Positions 18,080-26,983 of a DNA stretch of 64,000 bases are shown here, in pieces (positions within the stretch are counted from its first letter, which is position 1; every line of letters starts with the position of its first letter). The position numbers were made by a program, and so were the translations under genes. Source of the DNA: Paenibacillus nasutitermitis (GTDB lineage: Bacteria > Bacillota > Bacilli > Paenibacillales > Paenibacillaceae). Under the pieces are notes generated by a model, which had not been told where the DNA came from, ran no database searches, and saw only the letters and a program-made list of their open reading frames with translations. The stretch is taken from positions 372,001-436,000 of the forward strand of contig NZ_BMHP01000003.1 in NCBI RefSeq assembly GCF_014641075.1. The letters run 5' to 3'.

Positions 18080-18122
18080 CGAACATTTGTTCTAGTATAT
18101 TATATGACGGGAACCTCAGTTC
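18080..18122 (-). promoter_or_regulatory. SOS promoter with two LexA boxes
   Basis: GAACatttGTTC lies at 18081-18092 and GAACctcaGTTC at 18111-18122; both are perfect inverted repeats of GAAC with a 4-bp gap, the core of the Firmicute LexA (DinR) box. Their centres are 30 bp apart, close to three helical turns. A TATAAT -10 (18104-18099, minus strand) sits between them, so bound LexA would cover the promoter from both sides. Confidence 0.8.
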
Positions 18123-18222
18123 GTATACTGGTAAAAAATTTCCTGTTTGATTTTGGAGCAAATTTTTCAAGAATCAGGTCTTGATGACGCTCCGGCGTTT
18201 ACGGTAAGATTTGATGCAAAAC

Positions 18223-18262
18223 AAAAAAGCCCAGTGACGACAAGCATTTGTCGGCATTGGGC
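18223..18262 (-). terminator. Rho-independent terminator of the 22-kb glycan operon
   Basis: The stem GCCCARTG-CGACAA / TTGTCG-CATTGGGC has a tight loop (18229-18262) and is followed on the minus strand by TTTTTTGTTTTG. It is the only strong terminator seen between 40.7 kb and here on that strand, about 155 bp after the GH20 stop. The rest of the gap between 18123 and 18418 shows no gene. Confidence 0.85.
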
Positions 18263-18418
18263 AAGATTTGTTGGAGAGGATAAACGCGTACGGCATTGGG
18301 GAAACTTTTAAGAAGTCCTGCTCAAAACCGCTTCTCCTCCGGCTGATTCTGCTTATGCATCCCGCGTGAGTCCAGGCAAGATGGTTTACATCCAACGTGC
18401 AATCCGACCTGAAACAAT

Positions 18419-21400
18419 CTAATTTCGGTTAAACACTTCCATCGCGTACAGGGAATATCCCCAGGTCGTTCCCCTTTCTACTCCATACATCCTGACGTAT
18501 CTCGCGTTCACATTCGGTAAATGAATGACGTCGAGCCCGCCATCCCCCGTGAACGTTTGATAGATGTCCGTCCAGGACGAGCCATTGTTGGAGATTTGAA
18601 TCTTGTAGGTCTTTCCGTAGGCGCTCTCCCAGTGAAGCCGGATCTCATTAAAGCTCTGCGCCGATCCCAGATCGATGGATAACCATTGCGGATCGACTCC
18701 ATCCGCGCTGGACCATCTGGTGGACAAGCTGCTATCGGTTGCATTGCCCGCGGTATTGCCTGCCGGATACACATTGGATGCCGTGGCCGCCCTAGACAAC
18801 GCTAAATTCGTCTGCGCCGGATTATCATTATATACGCCAAATTCGTATAAGGAATACCCGTAAGCGGTGCCTCTTTGTGTACCGTACATTCTCACATATC
18901 TGGCTGTCGTCGATGCAAATCCGATATCATCGGTCCCGCCGTTGCCGTTCGTCGTGGAATAGACATCCGTCCAGTTGACCGCGTCGGTTGAAACTTGAAT
19001 GAGATAGGACTTGGCGTAGGCCGTCTGCCATTTCAGCTGGACCCTGTTCAGCGTCATCGCGCTGCCCAGATCGACATGAATCCATTGCGGATCGCTTCCC
19101 TCTACGCTGGACCATCTCGTCATATCGTTGCCGTCGAGAACATTAGCCACACTCGTCCATGAAGGATACACGGAGGAAGCCTGAGCTGTCTTGTTCAAGG
19201 AGAGATTGCCTCCCTTCGGCGCGTCATAATAAACACCGAGCTCCCACAGCGAATATCCCCAAGCCGTGCCTCTCTGGGTGCCATGCACCCTGACGTAGCG
19301 CGCCGTCGTCACGGGCAGAGAAACTTCATCGATACCGCCGTCTCCGGAGCTCGTCGAATAAATCGTCGTCCAATTGGCCGCATTGTCGGATACGGAGATC
19401 GTATACGAAGCCGCGTAGGCAGCCTCCCAATTCAGCTTGATCCGGTTAAAGCTTGATGGCGCGCCCAAATCCACGTAGATCCATTGCGGATCCGCTCCTT
19501 CAGCACTGGCCCATCTCGTCTTTGCCGCCCCCCCATCCACAGCAGCAGTCGCAGGATGTACGGCCGAGGATGCCGTCACGGGGCGGGTTAACGCCAGGTT
19601 GACCGGAGCACGGTTTCCAAGCGCGGACAATCCCGGAGCTTCCCCGGCCAATGCCGACCGGTTTATGAAAGCCGGATATCCTTCGGTGGAGCGGGGTCCT
19701 CCCCAGCCAATCTCGGATACAATTCTATTCGGCATCGCCACAATTCTGTCGATCTCCTGTTCGGTGAATTCCTTCTCAAAGGAAATGTCATTCCAATTGT
19801 GAAACTTTAAGCCAAGGATATTCGGGTCGCTCGGCGCCAATTGATTGGACGTATTGAACGAGTCGAACATATAAGGGTGCCAGTTCTGGTACAGGTGGAT
19901 GTTATCCGATTGCCATCCCGATCCCGGTATGCTGTACAGATACTTGGATGAAGAGTTGATGATCTTGAAGCCCCTCTGGGATACGGACTGGATACCGTCG
20001 GCCAGCCATGCATCGTAGATCGTATCCGTGTCGATGGGAATAGAGCCTGGAAGCGTATCGAACCAAGCCCACACCCTCGTGTTCTTGCCTTTGTTTTGAA
20101 GATACGCATTATAATCATTGATGTACTTCCGATAAAGCTCGCCGGCAGTTGAATAGCCTTGAGCGATCGCATAGTTATGCGTTCTTGGATCCGCATCCAC
20201 GTGCGAGTAGCCGTAAGGAGTAGTTCCCCTGGCATCGTTCGGCGTCTCCTCGGCACCCAGATGGAAGTCCGGAGCATCAAACAGCGGCACGAATTCATCC
20301 AGCAAATTGTTGATGAACGTAAAGGTAGCCGGTAGTGAAAGATCGACCACATTGTCCCAAGTTTGAGTCTTGATAGCCGGATTAAATCTGATGATCGCAG
20401 CCGCATGGCTCGGCAAATCAATTTCCGGTGTGATTGTTACGTTGTATTTCAGCGCCAAATCCTGTATTTCCCGCAATTCCGCTTTGGAGTAGCTCTGGGC
20501 ATCCGCCAGGCCGGGATAGGTATCGCTCTGGAGCCGGAACGCCGAATCGTCCGAGAAATGGATTTGCAGATCGTTCATCTTATGATAAGACAGAAATTTA
20601 ATATAGTCTTTGATGAACCCAACCGTGAAATATTTACGCGCGACATCCAGCATAAATCCGCGTTCCTTATAGGCCGGATAATCTCTGGCTGTTCCTTTGG
20701 GAATATCTGATTTCTCCGGACTTTGATTCAAGATCTGCAGCGCCGTTCTCGTTCCGTAGAACACCCCTTTCACCGAATTCGCTTTAAGGGTCACGAACTG
20801 GTCCGCTTGCAGAATATAGCCCTCGCTGCCAATCCCCGTATCCAAATTGTTTAAGGTCAGGTAGAAATCGCCTGCCTGCGGACTCCCTGCCGATACAACA
20901 TTAAGCGTCCTCCCGTTCAACGCCAGAATATCTTCCGCGAACGTGTTCGCAGTGTTCATGAGTACCGTACTGTATGCACTATCGACTACAATCCGGGAGC
21001 CGGCCGCAAGATGAAACGTCCCCGAATGGCTCTCCCATTCCCTTAGGCTGGGCACGACGTTCGGCGCCGCTCCCAGGTCGTAAATTTCCGAAATGTAGTC
21101 GTAGCTCTGGACTCCGGACGTGCTTCCTTGAAAATAAGCCGTCGAGGGATGGGTGCTCGCAGAATAAGCCCATACCCCAACATTCTCCGTCGCTCCGCTA
21201 AGCACCCATAAATAGTGGCCCGAACGCTGGGTCGCCATATTCAAGGTCAACCAGGAATTGTCCGCGAAATTTGTATACGTCTGGGTTGCGATCGGCGTTC
21301 CTCCGATTGTCGTCGAATAATTGCTATTCCAGGCATACAGCGTCAGGGTCAGGTTGCCGATGTTATTGGAATAGCTCGGGGTAAGAACTCTCAAGGCATT

Positions 21401-21631
21401 AAAGGAATTCGCCGAGAAGAATTGTTCACCCCGCGTTTGGCCGGATGTGATCGCGGCAGCACTGTATGCTCCGTCACTTGAATAGAGCTTAGCCCACCCT
21501 GGTTCTCCCGCTGCATGACCCAGCCTTGGCAGGAAGATCATGCAGCTGACAAAGATCACAATGGCCGCAGCCAGTCGTATGGCTGTCCGCCTGCTGTAAG
21601 GAATAATGCTCAAGGGTAATTGCAGCTTCAT
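18419..21631 (-). CDS. Secreted GH20-family beta-hexosaminidase-like protein with three CBM32 domains
   Basis: This 1070-aa exported protein has an N-terminal basic stretch and a hydrophobic signal (about 16-40). A beta-rich domain of unknown type (about 45-190) precedes a GH20b domain (about 195-320), a GH20 TIM barrel (about 322-670; RGFMLDVARKYF, NDLQIHFSDD, PEIDLPSHA) and three F5/8-type (CBM32) modules at about 678-803, 808-935 and 941-1068. GH20 enzymes cleave terminal GlcNAc/GalNAc or lacto-N-biose. The usual catalytic pair H-x-G-x-D-E reads HLGAEE here: the acid/base Glu is kept, but the Asp that positions the substrate acetamido group is Glu. ATG at 21631 follows GGAGG by 9 nt. It is the last gene of the 22-kb operon, 6 nt after the ancestral end of the DUF5722 gene. 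Confidence 0.88.
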   Translation of the reverse strand: MKLQLPLSIIPYSRRTAIRLAAAIVIFVSCMIFLPRLGHAAGEPGWAKLYSSDGAYSAAAITSGQTRGEQFFSANSFNALRVLTPSYSNNIGNLTLTLYAWNSNYSTTIGGTPIATQTYTNFADNSWLTLNMATQRSGHYLWVLSGATENVGVWAYSASTHPSTAYFQGSTSGVQSYDYISEIYDLGAAPNVVPSLREWESHSGTFHLAAGSRIVVDSAYSTVLMNTANTFAEDILALNGRTLNVVSAGSPQAGDFYLTLNNLDTGIGSEGYILQADQFVTLKANSVKGVFYGTRTALQILNQSPEKSDIPKGTARDYPAYKERGFMLDVARKYFTVGFIKDYIKFLSYHKMNDLQIHFSDDSAFRLQSDTYPGLADAQSYSKAELREIQDLALKYNVTITPEIDLPSHAAAIIRFNPAIKTQTWDNVVDLSLPATFTFINNLLDEFVPLFDAPDFHLGAEETPNDARGTTPYGYSHVDADPRTHNYAIAQGYSTAGELYRKYINDYNAYLQNKGKNTRVWAWFDTLPGSIPIDTDTIYDAWLADGIQSVSQRGFKIINSSSKYLYSIPGSGWQSDNIHLYQNWHPYMFDSFNTSNQLAPSDPNILGLKFHNWNDISFEKEFTEQEIDRIVAMPNRIVSEIGWGGPRSTEGYPAFINRSALAGEAPGLSALGNRAPVNLALTRPVTASSAVHPATAAVDGGAAKTRWASAEGADPQWIYVDLGAPSSFNRIKLNWEAAYAASYTISVSDNAANWTTIYSTSSGDGGIDEVSLPVTTARYVRVHGTQRGTAWGYSLWELGVYYDAPKGGNLSLNKTAQASSVYPSWTSVANVLDGNDMTRWSSVEGSDPQWIHVDLGSAMTLNRVQLKWQTAYAKSYLIQVSTDAVNWTDVYSTTNGNGGTDDIGFASTTARYVRMYGTQRGTAYGYSLYEFGVYNDNPAQTNLALSRAATASNVYPAGNTAGNATDSSLSTRWSSADGVDPQWLSIDLGSAQSFNEIRLHWESAYGKTYKIQISNNGSSWTDIYQTFTGDGGLDVIHLPNVNARYVRMYGVERGTTWGYSLYAMEVFNRN

Positions 21632-21636
21632 CTCGC

Positions 21637-21837
21637 TCAACCTCCCGTGTATCCGATATCGTCAATTTGGAATCGTGAACTGTACCACACGGCCGCGGTG
21701 CCCGTGGCGCGGAACGAAATCTCGATTTTCGTAATATTGTTCTTGAATGCCCATCCGCTTATGTCCTTCTCTATACGATTCCAGGTATCCGCACCCATCG
21801 TCGTGGTCTGTTCCAGCACATTTGCTCCGCTGTATAG
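21637..21837 (-). pseudogene. Detached 3' end of the DUF5722-SGNH gene (frameshift at about 21837)
   Basis: The frame ending at 21637 continues the third carbohydrate-binding-like repeat of the upstream protein. It reads SGANVLEQTTTM, DISGWAFKNN, KIEISFRATG and SRFQIDDIGY, matching line by line the end of repeat 2 (NAVEFTTAMN, DISGWAYKNN, SIEISFRATG, SRFQIDYIGY). The upstream frame leaves this sequence after ETRLR and runs 21 unrelated residues to a stop at 21771. One missing base between 21838 and 21837 explains it. It has no ribosome site of its own. This is either a true mutation or a sequencing error. Confidence 0.85.
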
Positions 21838-24179
21838 CGCAGCCGCGTCTCATATCCGGTTCCCCCGCTGCCGCCATAGCTGTTGATATGATAATAGAAT
21901 CGGCCGGCCCCGGTGAGATTCAATGCCGCCCCCGGTGTGATCGATACCGTGCGCCATTCGTTGGCCGCTTGCGTCGGGAATATCGCCTCCAGCGCATAAG
22001 CATTCCTGATCGGCTTAGCCGGCACGTTCGCAATTTTGTCGACGCTGCTGACCGAGGTGACGTTGGTTCCAGCCGTCCAACCGTTAAGCGAACCTTCGAA
22101 ATCGTACAGGCGGGTGTCTCTCGTCTGATAGCCGATGTAATCGATCTGGAAGCGCGAACCGAACCACGTAGCCGAGCTGCCCGTCGCACGGAATGAAATT
22201 TCAATGGAAGTCACGTTATTCTTGTACGCCCAGCCGCTTATATCCTTCTTGATGACATTCCAGGCATCCGCGTTCATAGCCGTCGTGAACTCCACAGCGT
22301 TCACGCCGCTCAGCAGCCGCAGCTTCGTTTCGTATCCGGTCCCGCCGCTGCCTCCATAGCTGTTGATCCTGTAGAAGAAATTGCCCGCCTCCGACAGATC
22401 CAGCGCATGCTGCGGCGTGACCTTGATTGTTCTCCAAACATCGGCTGCCTGCGTCGGAAATTGCGCTTCAAGCACGTAACTGCCATGGGCAGGCGTATTA
22501 GGCAGGTTTGCGAAGCTGTTTACCCTGTTGACCGATGTCGTGTTTGTTCCTGTGCTCCACCCCTGGACGGAGCTTTCGAAGCTGTACAGCAGCCTCTCTC
22601 CCGCAGGCTGGGCCGGAACGGCGGCCGTATCCTTCAACATGCCGATCAGGAATTGCGCGTACCACCGGGACAGGAAATCATTAGGATGATTGATGTTATT
22701 CCCGGTCATATCGATGAACTTCTTCTTCAACAATAATTTCGCGTGAACACCTGTAATATCGGCAGCGGCCACGCCGCTCGTTGTGGAAGCCAGACTGCTC
22801 AGCTGCGCGTAATAATTCGGCTGTTCGTCGTAGAAGAACGTTTCCGCATTCGGCAAGGTCGTTCCGACCAGAATGAATTCGGCTGCCGGATTTACCGCCC
22901 GAACGCTGTTAATGATCGACTGGACATTGCTTTTGAAGATGGCCGGTGCCGTGCCGTCGCCCGCTCCCGTGCCCGAACCGTCATTCATCCCGAAGGCGAT
23001 GACGACCAAATCCGGATGCTGATTGGCTACTAGCGCCGTCGCCTGATCCTTGCCCCATGTGGATGTTTGGCCGCCGACGCTTGGATTAATGAATGTAACA
23101 TCCGAGCCGTAATACCGTTCCAGTTCGTTCGCGACCATCCGCCCCCAAATAGGCAGATGTGGCGGTGTTTCCGTGAATCCGCTGGCATTCGCTCCGACCG
23201 ATATGCTATCCCCGTACAGCACCATTCGAATCGGTTCGCCTTTGCGCAGTTTGCTGAAGGTTCCCGTCAGCTTCAGATCCGCCAGCGCCGGTGTGGGGCC
23301 GGTCCAGACGTTCGCCGCATGTGTGTATGTGACGACGATTTGCCTATCGTGAAAGTAAGAGCCTTCCCGATAGATTACACCTCCGCCTCCGTTCCTGGGC
23401 ATCGTGAGGCCGGGAATGTAGCTCGGAGTGTAGACCACGCTGTCCGTCAAATAGGGAATGCTCGATTGCGCAGTCAGCTTCAGCTTCCCGTTGTCCAGAA
23501 TCCAATCGACATTCTGTACGTATTCCCGGTCCAGCCGCGCGCTCTTGACGGACAAAATGGCATTCGGCGGGAACAGGAGATCGGCTTCCGGAAGCGCCCC
23601 CGCATTCGATACCATCAGCACCGACTCGCTGTACATCGTGGTTCCCTGCCAGAATGGCGCTAGGCTCAGCGCTTCCAGATTGGACTCGTTCTCCAGATTG
23701 TCATGGGCAACAAATCGGATCGTATCGAGCTGAAATCTCGAGCCGTACCACGAGGCTGAAGTTCCAACGGCACGGAATGAAATCTCGATCTTGGTCACCG
23801 AATTGCGATATGCCCACCCGGTCAAGTCGATGCCGACATGATTCCAATTATCGGCAGAGATCGTGAAGGTTTTCTCCAGCACGTTAACACCGCTGTGCAG
23901 CCGGACCCGCGTCTCGTAGCCAGTTCCGCCGCTGCCGCCATAGCTATTGATGGCGTATACGAGCTGATCCGCATCGGTCAGGTTCAATCCGCCAGACGGT
24001 ATGACCGAGACAGTCCTCCAGATGTCCGCGGCCGCCGTCGGGAATTTCGCCTCCAGCATATATGAACCCACATCCGGGACAGCTGGAGTATTCGCCATGG
24101 TCTTGACGCTCTGCACCGAATCTACGTTGTCCCCTGCCGTCCATTCCTGCGCGGAGCCTTCGAAGTTATAAACAATTCT
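21640..24179 (-). repeat. Three copies of a ~155-aa binding-like module (A1-A3) interrupted by SGNH domain
   Basis: Copies are encoded at about 24179-23712 (A1), 22598-22122 (A2) and 22115-21640 (A3, split by the frameshift). Each starts with Y-x-F-E-G/S-S-x-x-x-W-x-x-G and shares INSYGGSGGTGYET and a conserved end (IEISFRA-G, SRFQ-D). Similarity is clear in protein; the module looks like a CBM-type jelly roll I cannot assign to a family. Confidence 0.8.
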
Positions 24180-26876
24180 TTCGTACGACGAGAGCAGGTT
24201 GACCCCCGTATTGTTGCTGGTTGCCGTCCCGCTCGCCGCGAAAGACACCTCATCTATGCGCAGCTTCCCTGTCCAGGTGCTGTTGCCTTTGGAGCCGGCC
24301 CATACTTTAATTCGATCGATCGCATTTTTATAGCTCCAGTCCTTCAAATCGAGCGTCAGGGATGTCCAGCCGCTCGCCGGGTCAACCAAAGCAACGCCTT
24401 CCGCCACGTGGTCTCCGCTGTAGGCCTTTACCTTCACCTGATAAGGCAATCCCGTTGTCGTTCCGGTCATCTTAACTGCCAGACGAAGATAAGGCGTTGC
24501 CGTCGCATTGTAAGGCGTCGCGAAACTCTTCGCCGCACCCCGCCACTTGAGAGCAAGAGCGGAGAAATCAACCTCCAGTGCTCCGGCACCCGCATATTTG
24601 TCGGCTGTCGTACGAATGACCGCGGCCGCGTTATCGGACGCGATCCATCCATCCGTTGATGTGTTGAAATTGTCCCCCGATGCGGCCGCAGGAGTAGACG
24701 TCTCCTGTACCATCGGCAGCAACAACGGCGGCTCGCGCAAGTCCAAAGCATTGGCGTTGAACCCGGGAACCACTTCGCTCCAGTCATTGATCCCGATGAT
24801 GGGTTTCGCGAAATCAGTGATGCCCAGGGATTGTTTCGTGTCGATATATTTGAATACATCGTAGATATATTTCCTGTCCTTCGGCACCATAGGGGTAGTG
24901 GTGGCTGGATCTTGCGTCCATAACCCCATATTCAAGCCATAAGACGGAATATCCACATGGCTGAACATAATCAAGGAATCGATGCCATCCAGAAATTTGG
25001 TCTTATAGTAAGCGTAAGCGAACGCAGCCGCCTGATTCTTAGCCGTCGCAAGTGAATTGTCCGCCGTATGAAAACCTTGTTCAGACAAGATGATCCGTCT
25101 TCTGTCAGCGCCAAATTTCAATCGCTGAAGTCCCATGTAATTGTTCAGAATGTGAATGTTTTTGAATGTAATATAATTCGCGTCCAGGCTGTCTGGGGCC
25201 AAGGCGTCATTCCATGTATCCGTGTTGAAGAAGTCTTCGGGATACGGGTGGTACGCGACATGCCAGGGAAAGTCGCCGTTAAGCTTGGATTGCCGGTTAA
25301 GCAGATCGACCAATTTGCGGCCCCGGTACCCTTTTTTCGGATTCGGATCGTAGGCTTTTGCCCAGTGGTTCGTTAAAGACGTATAGATACGCGCGTCCGC
25401 ATAATGCTTGCGGGCGGCCAGATAAGCAATGCGCATCGCCGGCTCGTATTGCTCCACGAACTGATTGACTGTCGCATACCCCATGTTCTGCCATTCCCAT
25501 TGCGCATCCACTTCGTTTCCAACGATGTAGCCAAGCGCGCGTCCGTACAGCTGATCTTCTCTCGTATAGCGGTCCGTGATAAATTCCATGACCGCTTTGA
25601 ATGCCTGTAGACCATTCGCTTGTACGGTATTGAAGGCAAGTACGCCGCCGCCCGTGCCGAGCACCGCATTCGGGTGATGGAGGACGTCCGTCATGCTGTT
25701 CGTGGGAAAATTCGGATATAGGATGAGGACAAGATTCACGACAATGTTGTTGTCGGACAGCGTCTTAATCTGCTTATCCAGCGATTCGATGGTATCCTTG
25801 CGAAAATAGTAATTTTGGCCATCCATCGCGTAAGTCAGCGTATTGGATGGATTCAAGTTCTCCTTGTACATCATATTGGATAGCTCGACATTAACGACGG
25901 CGTGATCGATGCCCAGTTCCTCCGCATCATCGCTCATTTCGGCGAGAATGCCTTTTTTCGTGGCGGTAGTCGGATAAGTGAAGGAGTGGCTGGCACCAAA
26001 AAGGATATTCGTCGCGTATTTGGGATGGTCGATATATTGAAGCGAAGACGGTACACCGGGCACTTGCTCGGTTACCAGAAATTTGGAATAGTAGCGGTCG
26101 CGCGATCCGTCGAATCTCGGAATCGTGATGCTGAACGATCCGCCTCCGGCCGGAGCCGCCTGCGATATGACCGGGGTTAACGCCCCGATATTTCCCTCGT
26201 ATTGATAGGGAGCCAGCTCATACAGCTGCAGCTGCGACCCCGCGCCTCCCCCGGACGGGCCGGTGATACCGGCGACGGTAATAGTGGTCGTATTTACCGA
26301 TACGCCCGTCGTACTTCCAACGTAGTTAACCGGTATACGATCGTGAATGTCGAACCGGACCTCGTCGAGCAGCATTTGGCCGGTTGCGGTCGGACTGTCC
26401 GCAATCGCGATTCTAAGCTTCGTAATTTGACCCGTCCATGCGGCATGGCCCTTAAGCTGGATCTGGTATTCGGTGAAATCGCCGTCACCTGGAAGCAAGC
26501 TGAAGGGTTTTGATTTGGCCGCATTAAAGACCGTATCCGCGGCGGTCGTCCAATACAGTACGCCTTGCGTATTCGCGGTGGAATTTTTCAAATTGGCGGC
26601 CACGACGTTATATTCCGACGCGTTGAGCGTGAAAGCCCCGGATGTTAACGCAGGTGCGGAGCCGCTGGCTGTAAATGACAGGCTGCCGTTCGAGACGGAG
26701 ATTCCGCTTACCGAGCCATTGCCCGTCCATCCTTCCGCATTACCCGCAGTGGAGAACTGCCACCCCGTCACTTCGATGGGGTCTGCATAGGCGGTCTGAG
26801 CGCCGCCAGGCTTAATCGTCAATACGATGGCCAAACCAATCAAAGCGGTTAAACAGGTTCTAAACCATGAATTCAT
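21771..26876 (-). CDS. Giant secreted DUF5722 glycosidase-like + SGNH esterase fusion with repeat modules
   Basis: As read, 1701 aa; about 1746 aa if the 3' frameshift is repaired. Order: signal peptide (about 1-31); beta-sandwich carbohydrate-binding-like domain (about 37-177); DUF5722 barrel (about 285-710) with YIVGNEVDAQWEW and RRIILSEQGFHTA, the Asn-Glu and second Glu pattern of clan GH-A retaining glycosidases; a second beta-sandwich (about 735-880); repeat A1 (about 900-1055); a linker; an SGNH hydrolase (about 1205-1415; YGDSIS, GGQTS, GMNDG, NHPND); repeats A2 and A3. It would cleave a glycan backbone and remove ester groups outside the cell. ATG at 26876 follows AAAGGGGG. The gene follows a binding-protein gene and is next to the GH20 gene. 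Substrate unknown. Confidence 0.8.
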   Translation of the reverse strand: MNSWFRTCLTALIGLAIVLTIKPGGAQTAYADPIEVTGWQFSTAGNAEGWTGNGSVSGISVSNGSLSFTASGSAPALTSGAFTLNASEYNVVAANLKNSTANTQGVLYWTTAADTVFNAAKSKPFSLLPGDGDFTEYQIQLKGHAAWTGQITKLRIAIADSPTATGQMLLDEVRFDIHDRIPVNYVGSTTGVSVNTTTITVAGITGPSGGGAGSQLQLYELAPYQYEGNIGALTPVISQAAPAGGGSFSITIPRFDGSRDRYYSKFLVTEQVPGVPSSLQYIDHPKYATNILFGASHSFTYPTTATKKGILAEMSDDAEELGIDHAVVNVELSNMMYKENLNPSNTLTYAMDGQNYYFRKDTIESLDKQIKTLSDNNIVVNLVLILYPNFPTNSMTDVLHHPNAVLGTGGGVLAFNTVQANGLQAFKAVMEFITDRYTREDQLYGRALGYIVGNEVDAQWEWQNMGYATVNQFVEQYEPAMRIAYLAARKHYADARIYTSLTNHWAKAYDPNPKKGYRGRKLVDLLNRQSKLNGDFPWHVAYHPYPEDFFNTDTWNDALAPDSLDANYITFKNIHILNNYMGLQRLKFGADRRRIILSEQGFHTADNSLATAKNQAAAFAYAYYKTKFLDGIDSLIMFSHVDIPSYGLNMGLWTQDPATTTPMVPKDRKYIYDVFKYIDTKQSLGITDFAKPIIGINDWSEVVPGFNANALDLREPPLLLPMVQETSTPAAASGDNFNTSTDGWIASDNAAAVIRTTADKYAGAGALEVDFSALALKWRGAAKSFATPYNATATPYLRLAVKMTGTTTGLPYQVKVKAYSGDHVAEGVALVDPASGWTSLTLDLKDWSYKNAIDRIKVWAGSKGNSTWTGKLRIDEVSFAASGTATSNNTGVNLLSSYERIVYNFEGSAQEWTAGDNVDSVQSVKTMANTPAVPDVGSYMLEAKFPTAAADIWRTVSVIPSGGLNLTDADQLVYAINSYGGSGGTGYETRVRLHSGVNVLEKTFTISADNWNHVGIDLTGWAYRNSVTKIEISFRAVGTSASWYGSRFQLDTIRFVAHDNLENESNLEALSLAPFWQGTTMYSESVLMVSNAGALPEADLLFPPNAILSVKSARLDREYVQNVDWILDNGKLKLTAQSSIPYLTDSVVYTPSYIPGLTMPRNGGGGVIYREGSYFHDRQIVVTYTHAANVWTGPTPALADLKLTGTFSKLRKGEPIRMVLYGDSISVGANASGFTETPPHLPIWGRMVANELERYYGSDVTFINPSVGGQTSTWGKDQATALVANQHPDLVVIAFGMNDGSGTGAGDGTAPAIFKSNVQSIINSVRAVNPAAEFILVGTTLPNAETFFYDEQPNYYAQLSSLASTTSGVAAADITGVHAKLLLKKKFIDMTGNNINHPNDFLSRWYAQFLIGMLKDTAAVPAQPAGERLLYSFESSVQGWSTGTNTTSVNRVNSFANLPNTPAHGSYVLEAQFPTQAADVWRTIKVTPQHALDLSEAGNFFYRINSYGGSGGTGYETKLRLLSGVNAVEFTTAMNADAWNVIKKDISGWAYKNNVTSIEISFRATGSSATWFGSRFQIDYIGYQTRDTRLYDFEGSLNGWTAGTNVTSVSSVDKIANVPAKPIRNAYALEAIFPTQAANEWRTVSITPGAALNLTGAGRFYYHINSYGGSGGTGYETRLRYTAEQMCWNRPRRWVRIPGIV

Positions 26877-26902
26877 TACAATGCCCCCTTTAAAGGTTAG
26901 TG

Positions 26903-26916
26903 TTAAAGCGCTTTCA
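26903..26916. promoter_or_regulatory. cre-like (CcpA) site inside the glycan operon
   Basis: TTAAAGCGCTTTCA matches the cre consensus TGWAARCGYTWNCW at 13 of 14 positions. It lies between the binding-protein stop (26984) and the start of the giant enzyme gene (26876), so it may serve as a CcpA roadblock or regulate an internal promoter for the two secreted enzymes. Confidence 0.55.
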
Positions 26917-26983
26917 TTCAGTGAATATAAAGAGGCGGGGAAGACTAAACCACTCTTCTTCTCCGCCTCTCTTGATGCCATGC

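Noticed and set aside
18174..18395. Minus-strand 73-codon open frame after the GH20 gene
   Set aside because: It overlaps the strong terminator 18223-18262 and its peptide looks random.
21771..21834. Out-of-frame tail of the giant protein as a genuine C-terminus
   Set aside because: These 21 residues match nothing in the sister repeats, while the next frame restores the repeat exactly, so they are read as frameshift product.
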